7,435 nucleotides of DNA, from NCBI GenBank assembly GCA_017880715.1, contig JADGRT010000137.1:1-7435 (forward strand), given 5' to 3'. The stretch is from Verrucomicrobiia bacterium. Lineage in GTDB: Bacteria > Verrucomicrobiota > Verrucomicrobiia > Limisphaerales > UBA1319. Positions 5,736-7,435 of this stretch are shown here, in pieces (position 1 is the stretch's first letter; each line of letters opens with the position of its first letter). A program made the position numbers and the translations under genes. Below the pieces are notes generated by a model that saw nothing but the letters and a program-made list of their open reading frames with translations, had not been told where the DNA came from and made no database searches.

Positions 5736-7043
5736 CTAGGTCGGCGCTGGAGGCGCAATTTGCGTCTTGTCTGACCGTTTATTGGCCAGCGCGCGGGATT
5801 CCACATAATGCAGCATGGTGGACAAAGTAACGTTCGCCTTGCCCAACTCGTTTTTGGTCTCCTTGATCTCCTGTTCCAGACTGCTAATGCGGTGTTTGAA
5901 CGACGCCAGCATAAACACCCCCACCAAGGCGATCATCATCATTATCGTCGTCGCTGCGCATACTGCCAGGAGCAACGCCAGGTCCATGCGACCCCCCAGG
6001 ATGCCGCCGCCGGAGCGCGCGCTCGCCATCCCCGCATCCGCGTGTTTGACCGCCGCCGTCCGCTCGGTGTCAGGAGCCGGCAGCACCGTCTTGAGCGCAT
6101 GGGTCAACTCGGCGGCGGGCACGCTGTTGCTGGCCAGGGCATGGGTAAGCGAACCGGCTTGCCCCATTGTCACCAGCAGTTTCTGCGCGCCCGCATGTCC
6201 CTGGGCCGCGGCCTGCTGCAACCATTGCATGGCATTGGTGCCAGCGAGACCGATCCCATCGCCTTGGAGCGATACTTTACCCAGCCAGTATTGCGCTTCG
6301 GCATAGCCTTGCTCGGCCGCGCGCCGGTACCACTTGATCGCCTCCGCCAGATCGCGGCTTACTCCCTTGCCGTCGTAATAGAGCGTTCCGGTGAAAAACT
6401 GGGCTACGGGATCATTCTGGTAAGCCGCCCGGCGCAGCCATTTGAGAGCCTCCGAATCGTTTTTCTCCACCCCAATACCTTCCAGGCAGGCCAATCCCAG
6501 CCGGGACTGTCCCTGAACGTCGCCTTGTTCCGCCGCCTGGCGGTACCACCGGACCGCCTCCGCCTGGTCCGGCATGATCCCCTCGCCTTTCGCATAACAA
6601 ACGCCCAGGTTCAGTTGGGCTTCCGCCACACCCTGATCCGCCGCCTGGCGGAACCAACGCACCGCCTCCGCCAGGTCGCTCGACACCCCTTTGCCTTCAG
6701 CGTACATCAATCCCAGGGCAAATTGCGCCAGGGCATCGTTTTTCTCGGCCGCCAAACGGAACCACCTCGCAGCCGCCACCGGATCGGCGTTGACCCTATC
6801 GCCCATCAAATAGCTATTGGCTATCAACCTCTGGAACGCCGGCTCGCCCGCCTCGGCCTTCTGCCGAATCTCCTCGAAGGAAGCCGGGGCAGGCGTATTC
6901 GTCGCCCATTGCGACCGCCCAACCGGTCCGCTCCAGGGCAGCAAAACAAGCAACAAAACCCAGAGGCATAGGCCTCGACGGAACTCAGGACACAAGTGAT
7001 TCGGGAATCCAATAACTGCCCTCGGAAAGGAAAACGAGGCCAT
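5736..7043 (-). CDS. Sel1-repeat protein with two membrane segments and a C-terminal coiled coil
   Basis: A 435-residue protein of no recognised named family. Layout: N-terminal hydrophobic segment (about 25-38, LCLWVLLLVLLP) as signal peptide or anchor, one degenerate and five clear 36-residue Sel1/TPR-like repeats (about 68-282, pattern A.W.R.AAEQG.A.AQ..LG..Y..G.GV), a linker rich in Ala, Thr and Ser, a second hydrophobic helix (about 355-382, with IMMMIALVGVFMLASF), then a charged heptad-like stretch SSLEQEIKETKNELGKAN and a short proline tail. Sel1 repeats are protein-binding scaffolds. If the first segment stays uncleaved or is a signal peptide, the repeats would face the periplasm and the coiled coil the cytoplasm. 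ATG 7043 has AAGG 9 nt upstream; GTG 7067 in the same frame also has AAGG 7 nt upstream and would add eight residues. It is upstream of the carbamoylation genes on the same strand, but 276 nt and a repeat element lie between, so joint function is unproven. Confidence 0.85.
   Translation of the reverse strand: MASFSFPRAVIGFPNHLCPEFRRGLCLWVLLLVLLPWSGPVGRSQWATNTPAPASFEEIRQKAEAGEPAFQRLIANSYLMGDRVNADPVAAARWFRLAAEKNDALAQFALGLMYAEGKGVSSDLAEAVRWFRQAADQGVAEAQLNLGVCYAKGEGIMPDQAEAVRWYRQAAEQGDVQGQSRLGLACLEGIGVEKNDSEALKWLRRAAYQNDPVAQFFTGTLYYDGKGVSRDLAEAIKWYRRAAEQGYAEAQYWLGKVSLQGDGIGLAGTNAMQWLQQAAAQGHAGAQKLLVTMGQAGSLTHALASNSVPAAELTHALKTVLPAPDTERTAAVKHADAGMASARSGGGILGGRMDLALLLAVCAATTIMMMIALVGVFMLASFKHRISSLEQEIKETKNELGKANVTLSTMLHYVESRALANKRSDKTQIAPPAPT
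6198..6842 (-). repeat. Six in-frame 36-codon Sel1 repeat units
   Basis: Coding units with a period of about 108 bp; boundaries near 6842, 6737, 6629, 6521, 6413 and 6305, the last ending at 6198. The first unit is degenerate and one residue short. Segments encoding EAVRW-RQAA are also similar at DNA level (for example around 6540 and 6650), which suggests growth by internal duplication. Confidence 0.7.
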
Positions 7044-7114
7044 TCGATTTGACCTTGATGAACGCACCCTAGCACCTTGAATCAGTCACCTGACAGCGTC
7101 AAGATTTGTTCCTG

Positions 7115-7174
7115 CCCGCTGCGCGCGGGACGTCGCGCGGCCCGGCGGCGGCGGCGGCGCGCGGCGGCGCCCCC
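7115..7174. repeat. CGG/CG-rich low-complexity tract
   Basis: Almost pure G+C, including an uninterrupted run of CGG triplets (7143-7159) flanked by CGCG blocks (CGCGCGGG, GCGCGG) that can pair with one another. It could form strong secondary structure, or quadruplex-like structure on the G-rich strand. No function is shown. Confidence 0.5.
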
Positions 7175-7240
7175 AAAAAGGTTGCACCGGTTCTGGGGAG
7201 CTTCTAACTTAACCCACAGCATGACCCCGAGTGATTTTAA

Positions 7241-7360
7241 AGACCTCTGGTCGCAAGCATCTATCGTTCGCTCGGATTCAAACGGTTGGCCGAAAAGGAA
7301 ATCTCCCCGGCCATCCAAAAAATCCTGGTCCAACCCGCCCCGAAATCGGCCCAGGAATAG
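7241..7360 (+). pseudogene. Possible C-terminal gene remnant
   Basis: After a TAA at 7238-7240, this frame reads 39 codons to a TAG with a protein-like sequence (ASIYRSLGFKRLAEKEI, then KILVQPAPKSAQE) and mostly G or C third positions. There is no ATG, GTG or TTG start giving the full segment. A different frame starting at ATG 7221 (MTPSDFKDLWSQ) runs into it, so a frameshift may have joined the two originally. Not recognised as any family. It could also be chance in GC-rich DNA. Confidence 0.25.
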
Positions 7361-7363
7361 TCT

Positions 7364-7435
7364 CTAGTAATTCTTCCGAGCGGAGGACAAACTCTCGTAC
7401 ACGCGCGCCACCTCGCGCGCCATTTGCCCGATTCC
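7364..7435 (-). CDS. C-terminus of an unidentified protein, possibly a glycosyltransferase
   Basis: Only the last 23 codons and the TAG stop are in the window; the rest lies beyond the right edge. The residues MAREVARVYESLSSARKNY form an amphipathic helix ending just before the stop. Endings such as A..VARVYESL are common in GT-B (family 4) glycosyltransferases that build polysaccharides, which would fit a glycan neighbourhood for the carbamoyltransferase. So short a fragment cannot prove the family. Transcription runs toward the Sel1-repeat gene, 320 nt downstream. Confidence 0.5.
   Translation of the reverse strand, partial: GIGQMAREVARVYESLSSARKNY

Larger units (their letters stand above)
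7044..7363. other. Gene-poor stretch upstream of the Sel1-repeat gene
   Basis: About 320 bp without a convincing intact gene. Nearest the Sel1 gene is TTGACG on the minus strand (7101-7096), a possible -35 box with no good -10. Next is the CGG-rich tract at 7115-7174. The right third holds a short plus-strand coding-like frame described separately, ending 3 nt before the stop of the gene at the right edge. Confidence 0.5.

Noticed and set aside
5808..6971. 387-codon plus-strand open frame
   Set aside because: Mirrors the Sel1-repeat gene; its periodic RL/RLRQ pattern is the complement of the repeats.

Overview
The window looks like a piece of a high-GC Gram-negative chromosome, most likely from the Planctomycetota/Verrucomicrobiota side of the tree and more likely Verrucomicrobiota. 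This is inference. It rests on exported sugar enzymes, a DUF5989/carbamoyltransferase/SxtJ gene set, a Sel1-repeat membrane protein, weak Shine-Dalgarno signals and GTAG-headed palindromic intergenic repeats. No ribosomal or other phylogenetic marker is present. Nearly all genes lie on the minus strand; only galM is clearly on the plus strand.

Left part (1-2924). A membrane sensor with a PAS domain (cut by the left edge) lies just downstream of an exported SMP-30/gluconolactonase-like lactonase, both on the minus strand. An exported aldose 1-epimerase (galM-like) is divergent from them. About 340 bp separate the two divergent genes. This spacer holds a candidate promoter, an 8-bp hairpin and the first copy of a 107-bp two-hairpin repeat. 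Mutarotase and lactonase activities fit extracytoplasmic aldose oxidation, with the PAS protein a possible sensor.

Centre (2925-5459). After a short convergent spacer with nested inverted repeats comes a compact minus-strand set, transcribed in this order: a 50-residue DUF5989 membrane peptide, a 605-residue NodU/CmcH/TobZ-type carbamoyltransferase, and a three-helix SxtJ-like membrane protein. Gaps are 10 and 13 nt. This resembles the sxtI-sxtJ-sxtK part of saxitoxin clusters, but no other saxitoxin gene is visible. A carbamoylation step held at the membrane, perhaps acting on a glycan or small metabolite, is the simplest reading. This is the most interesting part of the window.

Right part (5460-7435). 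A second copy of the 107-bp repeat lies between the carbamoylation genes and an upstream Sel1-repeat protein. That protein has membrane segments at both ends of its repeat domain and a C-terminal coiled coil. Beyond it is a 320-bp gene-poor stretch with a CGG-rich tract and a possible gene remnant. The last 72 bases are the C-terminus of a minus-strand gene that may be a glycosyltransferase.
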